From positions 871,727-935,726 of the forward strand of contig RPFO01001598.1 in NCBI GenBank assembly GCA_009746045.1: a stretch of 64,000 nt of DNA. The letters run 5' to 3'. The number at the start of each line of letters is the position of its first letter. Position 1 is the first letter of the stretch. Shown here piece after piece: positions 11,732 through 24,800 of this stretch. The position numbers and the translations under genes were made by a program. Source of the DNA: Mesostigma viride. Its lineage: Eukaryota; Streptophyta; Mesostigmatophyceae; Mesostigmatales; Mesostigmataceae. The notes under the pieces are model-generated. The model did no database searches and was not told where the DNA came from. It worked only from the letters and a program-made list of their open reading frames with translations.

Positions 11732-11899
11732 CTCAATGCCCACGCATAGAGCTAGCTGGGCACAGCTGGGCACGACAGTAGACACTTGGTGCTCCCCAAC
11801 AACAAAATGATGCAACAGTCCACGACTCCACGTCACAGTACTCGATGTGCTGCCCATGTGCGGCGTGGGATCCAACTGACTGGAGTTGTTGTTGTTGTG

Positions 11900-12147
11900 T
11901 CCCACGCTGCAGTCAGCACTCAGCAGCAGAGAATTCTATACCGGTTGTGGCCGATATTCCTATTGGTTAATAAAAAATACCCATTTACCCGGCAAAATTC
12001 TATACCGGTAGTGGCCGAGGGCCGGATATATTAAGTATCGGTGGTACTATCGGGGCACTGGAACTGACTAAGTACCATCCGATACACAATATATTCCAGC
12101 CCTCGGCCGTTATAGACTCGCTGCTGCCCATGTGCTGCGTGGGATTA
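11900..12147. mobile_element. Fold-back / MITE-like palindromic element
   Basis: Two arms, about 12000-12048 and 12071-12115, form an imperfect inverted repeat of about 45 bp. The left arm has CTATACCGG...GGCCGAGGG...GTATCGG.GGTACT and the right arm is its complement. Outer arms (TCCCACGC...CAGCAGC at about 11900-11932 and GCTGCTGCCC...GCGTGGGA at about 12119-12147) extend the symmetry. A further copy of the right end lies at about 11840-11875, so the family is repeated locally. There is no coding capacity. The element ends about 720 bp before the IP3R-like start codon. Confidence 0.6.
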
Positions 12148-12869
12148 AACTCATTATTGACTGAGTGACATCCGAATGATCCGATACTCGTTCAGATATC
12201 CGACGCAGAGAGTTTGCAACCATCGGTGATTCGTTGACTAACTACTTGCCATACAGTCAGCAAAACAAGCAGATTGGCCGGGGTGCAACGCACGTTGCAC
12301 GTTTCACCGTCGAACTGAAGGTCGAACATAAAATATGTGCTGTCGACAATGCATAATGAAATTGCTTACGTGTTTTATTGAAAAAAAATTGTTGGAGAAA
12401 CGGAACAGGCGCCGCCACCTTGTAAAGCATGTTGTGGTCATGATGGCATGATGCCCTACATCCCTTTTTGTGGTTATAAAGCCACTCCGATGTTTAGGAG
12501 AAGTCTTGAACATAAGGAAATGGCATATAGATGCGACTCAGGGGCCGGGCATAATATTAATATTTGACATAATGACATATCTGGCGCCTAAATATTTCCG
12601 CGAAAACATGGCACCTGAAGCCACCCCCGGCCTTGACCATTTTACAACCATTTGTCACTCCTGCATATGTGGTATTTTCTGATGTCAAGTAACACATTTA
12701 AATGTCGGCCACATTTTGACACCGCAATTCGACGGCGGCTGTCTGTCTTTCGCGGGCTCTTGCGGTATTGCCCAACGCCTTGTAATGGTGGCTTCTATTG
12801 GATGAATTCTAGTGTCATTTTTTGTGGAAACTGCCCTGAGCTCGGGGAGGTCGGGCTAGTTCCCATGAA
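12148..12869 (+). other. Presumed promoter and 5' UTR region of the IP3R-like gene
   Basis: No coding exon is recognised. An inverted CCAAT pentamer (ATTGG) sits at 12796-12800, about 70 bp before the ATG, but one pentamer is weak evidence. I cannot place the transcription start. Confidence 0.35.
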
Positions 12870-15800
12870 ATGGCGCAAGATGCATCCACTTTGACTCATC
12901 TGAAATATGGCGATCAGTGCACGCTGGAGAATGTCGACAACTCCGGGTAAGTAACGGCGGTGCACGCGCGACCATGCAAGGTCCATTTGGAAAGGTTCCT
13001 TCCAGTATTCGAACTTACTGTCCTATTCCTTTCATCATTCTCCGCAGGTTTATCTCTGTCACCAAGGCAGTTTCAATTTCGGCCCTCATGGGCACTGGCG
13101 ACCAGTCGGAGAAAGCAGAATATGAGCGACGGATGCCCCACTCCTTCGAGCTCCACGTCGAAGTCCTCGACAAAGGGGTCTCCATGCCACCCAACCTCGG
13201 TTCGTGTGTTTTCGAGGTACGTGTTCATGAGGCAACATGTAGACTAGAATATGATGTCGTAACTCGCCAGGCACAGCTGTCAGGCATACCTAGCTAGTAT
13301 CGGCAAGCGTGCCATGGTCTTTTCATCGATCTGATCATGACCGAGACAAAGCGCGGCTGCTATGGGGGCAGGCACGAGATTCTTATGGTTGCAAGTTGAA
13401 ACTGACTGGGGTTCTGATTGGTATGGTCAAGTGAATGAATGGTATAGCACTGCCACTGCCGCTGCAACATCAATCACCACAACTGCCACTGGCAGTGCCA
13501 GAGCTACATTGGCATCCATTTTTCATGTTTGCCCAGCACATGAGCACTTTTCACTTAAAAAGCGGGAAAATGGATTAGAAGTACCTTAGGATTGAAGTAA
13601 GTTGCCCCTGTGCTGGACCCCAACTTGCTCGCTATCCATGTAATCTTAAAATGGTTTAGGTTTGGATTTGTTGGACTTCAGTGGTCATGTCGAAGAGAAG
13701 CAGACGCAGAGACCACCAGGGTGTCCTGTGGCCATTCTCTGGCGTCCCTGGATGCAGCTGGATATGCACAGCTGGGCTGGCTGAGAGCAGAGCCTTGCAT
13801 GGCATCGTTGGAGACTTTTTATGTTTTGCTAGCCATTACTTCTCCGAAAACAGGGGATGGATCGAATGCATGCACGCACGCACACACACATGCCCACACA
13901 GAAAAAACGCACACTTGTACACACGCTCCTACCCGGGCAAGCAGGCACCAATCACACAGACAAAGACTCCCACACACCCATCGGTTCCTCTGTGGGAACG
14001 CTACCTGCTTCCAACCACGAATATGGATACAACCATGGGCTTCCAGGTGCTGCCCAAGCGGCAGTACGTGGCACAGAAGGCGTTCACCAAGGAGCTGGCC
14101 AAGGGTAACTGGCAGCGCGACACCTGGCGGGGTGCACACGAGGAGGAGAAGCTGGCCAGTGCCTCAGGCCGACGGCTGACGGTGGACGAGGTGCACAAGT
14201 CGGCGCGGCTGAGCGAGGCGGCGCAGCAGAGCCTGGCGGTGCGAGAGGCTGCCGAGAAGGCCGAGCAGTCGCACAACAGCGGTACGTTCCAGGGGAGTCC
14301 TGGGCGAGGGGCTTGGCAGGTGGGTTTCTACCGAAAACTCGGGTTACTGGTCCGAGGAGATACGAAGGTGGGGTTTCTGGGGGGCATGGAGGGACATGAA
14401 AATACCTACTACCCAGGGACAGTTTTCTTAAGAGAACACTGTGGCATTGTGGTGTGTTTGTGCGGACAGGTGCTCAAGCATTAATTAAGCTGGTGACGCG
14501 GGCAGGCTGCGGCACACACTGCGTCATGGACGCTGTCGGGGGGTCGGTGACGTAGTTTCTAGTTTCTAGTTTCTAGTGTTAGCCTGGTACTTTCTTAGAC
14601 TCTGCGTGCAACGGGTGGAGCACGTCTGTGGTTCGCAGATTCTTTTGTAGGCTGCGCAGGGAATTAAAAGGAATATAATTGTGAGGTCTGTCGCCCCGTG
14701 CAACTGTATGATTGTGAAGGTAATTGCACGGGTGTACTCTCATGGACTGTATTTGGATGAGTGGGTGTTCCTCCCTGCATTTGCTCGTGCTTCCAAAGTC
14801 TTCCTGTCCCCCCATCTCTTTGCCTGTTTGCTTTTGTTCATCTGACCTCTTCCTTCGCAGCCACCTGACATGCTTCCAATGTCCCCTATTCATCTCTGCA
14901 CCTCTGGTTGTACTATGTATCTTCAGCATGTGCTTGTGGAAGTTTGTGGGTGCGGTTTGTGGCCTAGTGGGCACGTGGTATGGCAGCCAGCTGCATGGCT
15001 GGTGGGTCCGTTTTCTGTTATTTCAATGGTTGGGTTAGCGCGTGAGGGAGCAGGTGCCAGGTGCATAGTTGTACAAGTGGCAAGCAATCTGGGAGTTAGG
15101 TATGGCAGCATGGTAAGGAGATAATGATGTGGTGATTTCATTCAGCGCGCGAGCATCCTGTAATATGCACGGTGGCACCTTCATTGTCAACCTTACAGGT
15201 GACTGCGTCATGCCATCTGGCAGTGCACTTGTGTTTGTTCCAATGTTTTTGGCAGCACCAGGCCATTGCGTCTGGCGATGATGACCGCGCGTAGAGCCTG
15301 GTGGGTGAGTTGGACCTACCCAAGCAGGGCGGCCCCACCTCTTAAGGATGGCTGCCTGTTATACAAGCCAAGGCGAGCCCTTACTTGCTAACAAGTCTTG
15401 CTTGAAGCCTCCCTGGGTAAACTTTGTGTCCAACATGTGTGGGACAATACCAGCGCGTAAAGAAACTTCGTTTGTGCCGCGTGTTATAAGACACTTTCCT
15501 CTGGTTGTATTCTCTGCCTGGCATTAATTGCTTCCCCGCAGTGGAGTATGCCAGATCCGTGGGGATCGCGGTGCTGTTCGGCCAGGTGGTGCAGCTGTAC
15601 CACCCAGGGACCAACTCCTTTGTCACGCTCAAGAATGCGCGTGCTGCGCTGGAGCGCAACCACATGCGCATGGTGGCGCAAGTGGGCGGTGATGAGGGCT
15701 CCTGGTTCCTCATCCAGCCGGCCTACAAGACCAAGGTAGGTGGAAAAGCCAGTCGGACCCATGGAGTGCATGAAGTTCGGCGGATATTCCAAGTGGACCC

Positions 15801-18800
15801 CTGAAGCTCACCCATGACTTTCTCATGTGACGGTCGCTAGGGTCGGGTAACCTGAGTGCAGCAGTATCATAAATATGGTACGCACAGGCATCCTGACCAT
15901 GTGGCCATGCTCGTGAGGATGATGACAATGGCATGCATTGCCCGCCCGGCATTTGCCAGTGTGGCTCAGACTGTCGACTTTGGGCATACTGGCAGGTGAT
16001 GCTGTGTATGCCCTGCCTGCTGCACAGCTGCAGGTATTGTGGCAGCCCTGGTCTGTATGTTTAATAGCGCTGGTCTATATGTGTGGCAGCCCTGGTCTAT
16101 ATGTGTAATGGCATAGTGGTGTTGACCAAGTAGAACTGCTTGTTTCAATGTCACAGATGACATATGTCAAACGAAGCATGTGATGCTCCAGGGGCCTGCC
16201 CCGACTTGCTCTGCTCATCTTCCACAAAGCAGCCTTGTTCCCAGGAACATGGCTGGCTGTGCACCAACTTCCGTGCTCCTGCACTCAATATTTTTAGTCC
16301 CCCCCAAGTACCCTTTTTGATACTGCCTCTTATTGCATGATTTAAGCTGGTGGATCACAACACAGGTCTGTACCTTCTGCAGAGTATCAGTGAGACAAGC
16401 AGCGCAGGCCAGATATCTGGAGAATCCGGACCATGGTAGCTCGAGCCTGCAGTTATCTTATTCGCGTTTGTCGCGTCATCCAGCATGATGGAGATTGACA
16501 GACTTGGAAATGTGTAACCTTCCACGTTTAAATTGTGTAGCTAATGATTGTGTTGCGCTCTTCTGAGCTTCATGTCATGCGATGGCCTCTCTCTCTTCTT
16601 TCTTCTCTTCCATGCACCCACGTGACCACAGGTGGATGGCGAGAAGGTGGCCTTTCGGGATGTCATCACGTTTGCCAGTGTCAAGTTCCCTGGCGTGAGG
16701 TCTGTCTGGCTAGAAAAGTAATGACTGGCTAGAGATGTAATTACTTGTGACGTAAGCAATGACTGGCGAGATGAGCATACTACTGGCTAGATAAAAAATG
16801 ATTGGCGAGATAAGCATTGACTGGCGAGATAAGCAATGACTGGCTAGATAAGCATTGACTGGCTAGATAAGCAATGACTGGCGAGATAAGCAATCACTGT
16901 CTAGATAAGCATTGACTGGCTAGATAAGCAATGACTGGCGAGTTAAGCATTAATGGCAGCACCGTCCTGGGCTGCGCACTTCTTCCTACTAGACTAGCGG
17001 CCCACACATTTACTCACCCAACTGACCAGTGCCCGTGTCTACGCATATTTTGCCTGAGTGTTTATAATCACCAAGGCAGTGATCACCACAGGCAACTTCT
17101 AGCGTCCTGCCTTTCGGAGGTGATCACCAAAGTGGAACATGGCTATCATCTATGTTATTTCCTGTGATGGAGCATGTAGGTCTATGCATGAGTTAAGTAA
17201 CTGGGGCCAGCCCCATTTGCTTGACCCAGTTGCGTAACGGGCCGACTCCATTCACATGTCTTCCAATCCGATTCACATGTCTGCGGAGCGGGCATGTGAA
17301 TGGGGTCGGCCAGTTGTTTATGACAGCCCCTTGGTTCAGGATCGCTGCGATGAGGCTGTCTGGGGATAACCTGTGCAAGGTTCTCTACAAGATATCACCA
17401 AAACTGTCACATAGTTGCGTGTTTTTGTCTGGAAAATTGTGGTTACTAGATTTCGCTTTGTACGCTTGCCAATTCTTATGTGTCGTGACACTTTCGTCTA
17501 ATTGGATCCTGTATGTTCCTGTCCTCCCTGCCAGCTTGAGGGTGTCGGACCTGATCAATCTGTATCAGCGCAAGAGCAATCCCGTCTATGTGAGATCGGT
17601 CCATGAGGTGCGTAAGGCCTTATGAAGTTGCTGGTGTACTGAACATGAAGTCCCTTTGTCCGCTTGGCAAAACCACCTTTGTTTTTCCAGCACTCTGTGC
17701 ATGACCTTTGTAGCCATATGCATGACTCTGCCCTTCCTTGGCGTGATTCCTCTGGTTTCAAGGTCTGTGTAGTAACAGGCTCTAACCGTAGTCTGTTTAC
17801 AGGAGCCCATGATAAGCTTGAGCATGGAGACACAGGGACACACAGGCAGAGCCATGCACCTTCTTCACCCCTACACGCCGACCCCCAAGCATGTGTGAGC
17901 TGGCACACACACCTCATGCATGGGGGTATATAAGATGGATGCATGTACGCAAAAAGTGCCCTTAAGTATGCTGTCATGCAAGTTGTCTAGCCAGACGGCT
18001 CCTTTGGTAAGGGGACAGCTTCTTAGCTTGAATGTTCTTAAAGGCGTCTAGATTTCTATGGCTAGCCATTGCCCAGGAGTGGTGAATGCTGCCTGGTAGC
18101 ACCCATTTCCCGCCTCTGACCGCTCTGGATTTCCCGTTGGTCAGCAGCAAACAAATGGGGTTTTCAGCATTCAATGAATTTATGGTCTATCTTGTGCAGA
18201 AATGTTCCAGGCTTTGCAGGGTTATCTCCTTTGTGAGAAGCAGAAATGTTTCGAAACGTGCATTTTGTCCTGATGACCGTTCCCAATATCACTGCCCCAA
18301 AATGAAGCCAAGGTCCAGGATAACCCTGTATGCAATGGTGTGCAAACACGCCTACTTGACTAATTGCATTCTTGGATGTTTGTGAACATGAGCTGTATCA
18401 CGGGCGTAGCATTGATAGGCAAAGAAACTTAGATATACGTTTGTTGGTAGGAGAAGATGTTTAGATATGCTTATTAGACGTGCAATGGAGTGTCTCATTT
18501 TAAGAGTGCAAGCGCACAGGTTTTTCAAAGCAGCATCGCTTATGCAAGATGCCCCAATAGAAAAAAAAGATTATTGTGGTTGTCTGTTCTCCATACCCTT
18601 GTTGTTCCCCTCGCACCAGCCGAGCTTCACCTTCATGAGAAGCCTTCATGTCAGATGCATTCATGCTCTTCTTTTCCCACTTCCACTTTCCCACGTCTTG
18701 GGTGTCACCACATGGCTTTGCTCACACGTGGCTTGTTTTTGCAATGCGCTCTGCAGGTGTGTGGTTCCAGGGACCCCACCGCGCTCAAGGTGCTGCCCTA

Positions 18801-21800
18801 TGCACTCCACGAGAGCCTCATCCCCCGCTCCAGCCTGCTGCTGCATGGCGGTCAGACCATCCTTCTGCGGCACAGGTGAGTGGCCCAGGCATCCTGGCCC
18901 AGACACTGGCCCAGACACCCTGACGGGCCCAGATGCTCTGGTTGTGGATGGTTGCACTACCTTATGCTGGAGCTTGTTGTGAGAGGTGCGGCTATCCTGC
19001 GCAAGTACATGCATGCAATTATTTGTGCATGTATTTCTTTGGCCCTTACCTCGGTGATAGGGAAGGGGACTGGTGTGGGTCTGACCCCCAAAACTAGCTA
19101 CATTCAAGATTAATCCCAATGAATTTGAAGACCATCTAATGATGATTGCGGACCTCGCATATGATGTGGTCATCTATCCAACCACTCGCTGGGGCCACTA
19201 CCCCCAACCACGCCCTGGTGGTGCGCTAAAACCAGACGTGAAACCGAAAAGCCGCTATTTTATGACGTATTTTCCCTGGGGGAATGGGCAAACAATGTTT
19301 TTCCAAATCATGTATTCCCATGGAGTTGCCCCGTTGGTGAAAAATTCTGGCTATTCAGCTCACTAAAATACTGAGTATAAAATAAAGCTCACTAAATAAT
19401 GAGTATGTCTTATAATCAATCAGTTTCTCCCAAAATCGTGCTTTTTCTCTAAAACAAATATATCAAGTCATTAACAGCCTACAATGGTCCAAACCACATA
19501 TTCAAAATTGGCTCAGGGGGGCAACATCACTGCTGCAAAATTTTAGCTCATTCTGACAAGGGCAGCTTATAGTTATGAGGTGACTACAAACTGTCACCGC
19601 GCGTCTGCGAAACTGCTGGCAACCTCAATCAATGTCACTTGAGGGGCCCTCCCCTCTACATTCGGGGCAGATCTACATGCCTTTGGGCACAGTATCATGC
19701 ATCAAACCAACATGTGAGCACCATGCTTGTCACTGTTGGGCACTTCACTAATCAGAAAAGGGCTTACATCCCTATGCTCTGCGCCGCCGCAGAAGCGCAG
19801 AGCACCTGGTCCAAACCATTGCTGTCACCACTAGATCCCCCCTAATGCCCCTCTGCGTCCGGGGCCTTCCTTCCTGTGTCCTCTGCCTTGTATGGTACTT
19901 CTCTCTTGACGTGCTGCCCTCAGGCTCCTTGCCACGCTTCCGCTCCCTGTTTTTCCGTGCATGTTCACGCTTCTTCCGGGCCCATTTGAAGCCAGGGTCC
20001 CTCATCTATCTCTGCTGCCGCTTCCTCCCCAGCTCGAGGGTGGGCATCTGGGCCACCACCTTGACAGTCACCGTGATGCCCAGTGTGGTGGTCACCCCCC
20101 TCCAGCAATCATTACCCATCTGTGCCTTGAGCACACCCAGGGCAGCCACATATGGGAACCGGTCAGCAGCAAACTGACCCTTCCCCTGGGGAATACATTC
20201 AGTTTTTTTTTCCCATTCAGTTGTTGTGAATTGTGAAATTCGTTAAGTTTGCCACTCACACCCGATCTGCAATGCCCAATAAACAAGGACTATGAACGTC
20301 AGGAGACAAATCAGATGTGTAATAGAAAATGCTTGCATTCAGCCCCCATAAGCTTGTCTCCCTGGCTAACACATGCCTGGAATGGAAAATCATCTACATG
20401 CCTGGAATGCTAACTGATGATCTGCTGAGCTCTAAGCAAAGCGGCAGGTCCCACAGGGTTTACACATGACAGTGCATGCCCATCTTTCAGTAGTCCACTG
20501 CCCCGTCCAGCTGGTGGGTGCTCCCTCACCGTAGGATAGACTGATAGCTGTTGCCCCTGGTCTGGCCATTCTTTCTATCTACTTGGCTCTCCATGCAGGG
20601 CCACCGGGTCATGCCTTTCATACGAGGATGGACGTGTTCTCTTTAAGCCTGAACAGGTGGGATTGGGGGTGATTTCATCCATGCAAATGCAAGGAGCCAG
20701 AATGACTCCACGCATGAAACTTGGTTTGGTGCTGGAAATTGTCATGGCAGCAGTACCCCAGCATGTCATGGTCATCCAAACAAGTGTCTCACAAAATTTT
20801 ATTCAATAAATAACACATTCATCATGATAGGAATATGTTTAGTTGGGCATTGGATGTGTCACAAATACAGCCCGTGTGTGGTAATTGTTTTCTGGAACTT
20901 TGTTGGTAGGAAATCTCTCCAGCGTTGTGGCCAACCCCAGAGTCGGCTATTCTTGGATGAATGGGAGCATTTTGAGGAACAAATCAAGGCTACCTCCCTA
21001 GCCCAGAAGGCTTTAGTTGACACACTACCCGGCGGACTAGCAGACCATACGACTGGCACAGTCTACATAAGGACAGCCCGTATGCCCCATAACTGTCAAC
21101 ATGGCACTAATTTTTGCATGAGAGCTTTGTTTAGTAAACCTCTGTGCCCGCATGCTTCTGGCTTGTCAGACCACGGTTTGCGATTTTTGTTGTTTTTGGC
21201 GCGGCCATTCTGGGCGTGTTGGCAGCACTGATGCATAGACGGATAGAGGGGGAGGTCATAACCGCTTCGATTCATGTCTGCCAAGAGCATGCTTAGAGAC
21301 TGGTATGCCCTGGTATATGGATGTTATCTGTGAGGAGTGAAGGTTCGGACATCCATGCATTCCTATCTGGAATACTTTGCCCCATTGCCCTCCATAACGA
21401 CCATAGTCAGAGTTAGTTTGGGTGCTGGGAAGTGGTCATTCCGGGCAAAATAGTGTTCCAGACCTGTTGCCGCAGGTGGCAAAAAGGTTCCGGCACTATT
21501 TAAACTAACTAAGCCCGTGCATCCTTGAGGTCAGGGGTTTGAATCCGCCTTGAGACATGCCGGCGCCCAAGTGCGTGCTCAGCAGGCCCCAAGCGGGTGG
21601 CTCACTTTCGGCCCTTCACTCCCCTCCACGAGGCCAGGTTTTAGTTAGGTTAAATAGTGCCTGAACCTGTCCTGAAAGAGTGCAGCCTGAAATAGTGTCC
21701 GCCCAATTAGTTTGGGTGCTCGGAAGTGGTTATTCCAGGCTAAATAGTGTTCCCGACCTGCTGCCGCTGGTGGCAAAAAGGCTCCGGCACTATTTAACCT

Positions 21801-24800
21801 AACTTAGTCTCTGCAGCTTTCAAACACAGAACCAGACCACCAGCTGAGCATTGTTGCTTCCACTGCATGAGAATACTTTTATAGGAGCAAGGTTTGCTGA
21901 AACGGTACATCAATACTGATGGTGTATCATCCTGCATACCCCTGGACTGCCCCCTTTCTTGCCCTGGCACTTGGTCATGTGGTTTGCCTGTGACCTGTAC
22001 ATCATCATCTGCCAGAATGCCTCCCCAGACGACCTGCCCAACTCCAACTTACTGTGGAAGTTGGAGGCAGATGTGGTGGAGTGGTCCGGGATGCCAGTGA
22101 TTGCTCGTAGGGTGAGTGTCATTTTAATCTGCGAAACATGCCATTTGAAGCAAAGCCACCTTTGCCTAGATGCCTTTGCTTAGCTTCATCAAGACTACTA
22201 GTACCAATTGTGTGTGCATTGGAACGAAGGCAATGGAGATTATTGTGCGCCTCATGTGTACAATTAAAATTGCAATGTTAGGTGCAGCATGCAATAGGGA
22301 AAGAAAAGTATCAAGATGGGCATCATTTACAGGTTGAGGCTACGCATAGTTGTACAGGGTGAGTGCGCGCTATTTGACGGCTGTAGCAAGACCACAGCTT
22401 ACTGGCGGCATCAAAGATAGTCCTGTCCATGCAGCACGCTCACACACACTTTGTACAATTTACTGCATGGTACGGTGTTTTTCCACGGTACAGAGTTGGC
22501 ACACATATTGTAATATATTTGATGTTTTGGTGATGAATGGAAGGCAAAAGAAACAACCTGCTTCCCTAGAATGGAGGCCTACCTTGATGCAACCATCTTG
22601 CCCAGCCAACCTTTACCTGGGTGGCTTGGTACAGGTGCAGCACAAACGTAAGCTTTTTTTTTCTTTTTGTGATGTAGGGCGTTGCATTCTCAGCTCAGCA
22701 GGTTAGTCATAGAGCATAGCTCACCAAATGGCTAGCATGCATTTCCATGCATGATGGCTATCAAACTGGCCATTTTGAGACCCTGCCAGCAGTTGTAGCA
22801 TGTATACATGTTACGCACCCAGCTGTCAGTGTAGGCTTGTGCCCCTCACCAGTCTTAATGGCAAAGGGTTAACTGGCAAACGTGCGCAGCTAGTGGGAAC
22901 GGGGTGGTAGTTTAATGTCGGGTTGAAATGCAGCCTTGAGGAATGCTAACAATGCAAGAATGAATGTTAATTTTTTGTGTGATAGATGTGCTTTTCGCTT
23001 ACTCAGGGGTGGGGGAGACTGCTGTTGGGTGTGCAGGTGACATCCTGTACAGCTCTGCTTGCGACATTCGTTAGCTGGGGAGCAAGGTCATGGTGCCAGA
23101 TGCCAGCTATGCTAGGAGTGCACGCGCAGACATATCACTTCACTAGAAAAGTCATCTTATCCAAGCATAATCCTTGCTCTCTCCTTCCATGCGCAGCCAT
23201 GCAAACCTGGTCGAAGTTTTCTCTAGCATCTGTGTTTTTCTCTTCCCTGGCATGTGCAGAAGTACCGGCTGAAACATCTGGCAAGCAGGAAATACCTGAT
23301 CAGCAATGTCAGCCATGAGACGCGGGGCACTGGTCTTGATCCTCTGGGAATGAGCCCGACTGTGTGAGTGACCTTTGCGGCCCAATGTTGTGCGCAGCAC
23401 ATATAATCACCTTAGGATTTGGGACTTGCGGTGCGTTTTAGGTAGGTCTTGTTGTGGCGCTTGCTGTGTACTGTCTAGCCATTACCAGGTAACCATCTCA
23501 AGTCTAAATGTGTGCTCCGCAATGAGTAGTTTGAGCGGGAATGGCAGTATTAACAGTTGATAAAGTAGAGTGTACATCATGCTAACACAATAGCGCAGAT
23601 AATAAGCGTGTTTGGTCATGTGCTGGAGAGCTATTGTTGGTGTCCCATGGAAAAGGGTGACCAAGTGCATTCTTCTAACCAATGCATGTTTTGACAATTT
23701 TGCAACATGATGGTTGATCAAGTACCACCTGCACAATGGAGCCGCGATAGCTTCTTTCCTCAAGTCTTTCCTCAATTATACTGCTGTATTATCAATATAT
23801 TGCTGCGTTGCGTTTTCACCACATCCACACTGACTATCTCAATGGCTTACTATGCAACCAGTTGGCCCCACTACAACATGTATTTCATTTTCGTAATTTG
23901 TTGTATGTTCTTGGTAGGATGTACAATCACCGGTGTGCTTTCCAGAGCACAGGTCTATGTGATTGATCTAACCGATTGCAGAAAAGGCTGTTCAGCCGAT
24001 TGGAATCCGTTAATGATTACTGGCCTCAATCTCTCCCATCTATTTTTTACTTAGCTGCTAAACCGCTGTAGTTGAAGCGCGACACGCAAAAGCAGGATGC
24101 TGATGATTACGTGGGTAATGTAGCTGCTTTGTCTGTGCGCTAAGATATCATATAAAATGCAGGAAAGAGTATTTAATTGCATCGGCCACTTGAGGCGAGA
24201 GTGACAATGGAAATGCGGACATTCAAGAGATAGGGAGAATGAGAGGGAAGGGCTGTCAGTTATGTTTAATCTGTGACGTGAGCCTGTTGCTTCATGTGGC
24301 CCCTGGCTTTGCTTTATTATTGCAAGGGAGTGGTGAGCCAATGACGAATCAGTTTGTTGCTGGACATTCGCCCCTTGGATGCACTACCTTCCATCCAAGT
24401 CACATCTGCGAGTGGTAGCCACCACGCGCACATCTTGTTGGATCTGGTGAGGCATTGTTGGCCATGCATTTGCGTAAAGTGGGGGGAATGCGCGAAATAG
24501 GAAAAATTATAAACCGTGCTGAGATCATTATTGTGTCATGCTTTAAGTAGCCATGTGAGTATTTTGTCACACAAATACCATGAAATACTCGAAGTACGCA
24601 ATCTGGCTGACAGCAGAAGGCCCACCTGCTTTCCCGTGGTCCTGCAGCAAGGAGACGGCTCTACAAGTTACGGACGCATTTAACACCGGGTCCACCCTGT
24701 GGGTCGTGCATCCCATGGACAGTCTGGTGAGTGCGCAGGCAGGTCCGGACAGCAAACAGCACGATCACCCCTGTGTGGGCGTCAGCCAGAGCCAGCACAT

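Larger units (their letters stand above)
12870..17607 (+). other. IP3R exons 1-6: N-terminal suppressor / beta-trefoil domain
   Basis: These exons encode about residues 1-272. Exon 1 gives LKYGDQCTLENVDNSG and exon 2 begins GFISVTK, matching the opening strand pair of the family. Exons 2-3 join as SCVFEVLPKRQYVAQKAF, which parallels the conserved C-F-K-L-CP-RY-AQK segment of animal receptors. Exon 4 carries VGIAVLFGQVVQLYHPGTNSF and GSWFLIQPAYKTK, typical beta-trefoil strands. The exon 5/6 junction is the weakest: a GTCTGT donor at 16700 with an acceptor before 17535 keeps the frame, but RNA data would be needed to choose between neighbouring sites. Confidence 0.85.

Noticed and set aside
12796-12800. 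Inverted CCAAT box as promoter element
   Set aside because: A single pentamer is expected by chance, and no TATA or other element supports it.
21520-21570. Functional tRNA gene
   Set aside because: Only a B-box/T-loop-like word is visible; no acceptor stem, anticodon arm or A box could be assembled.
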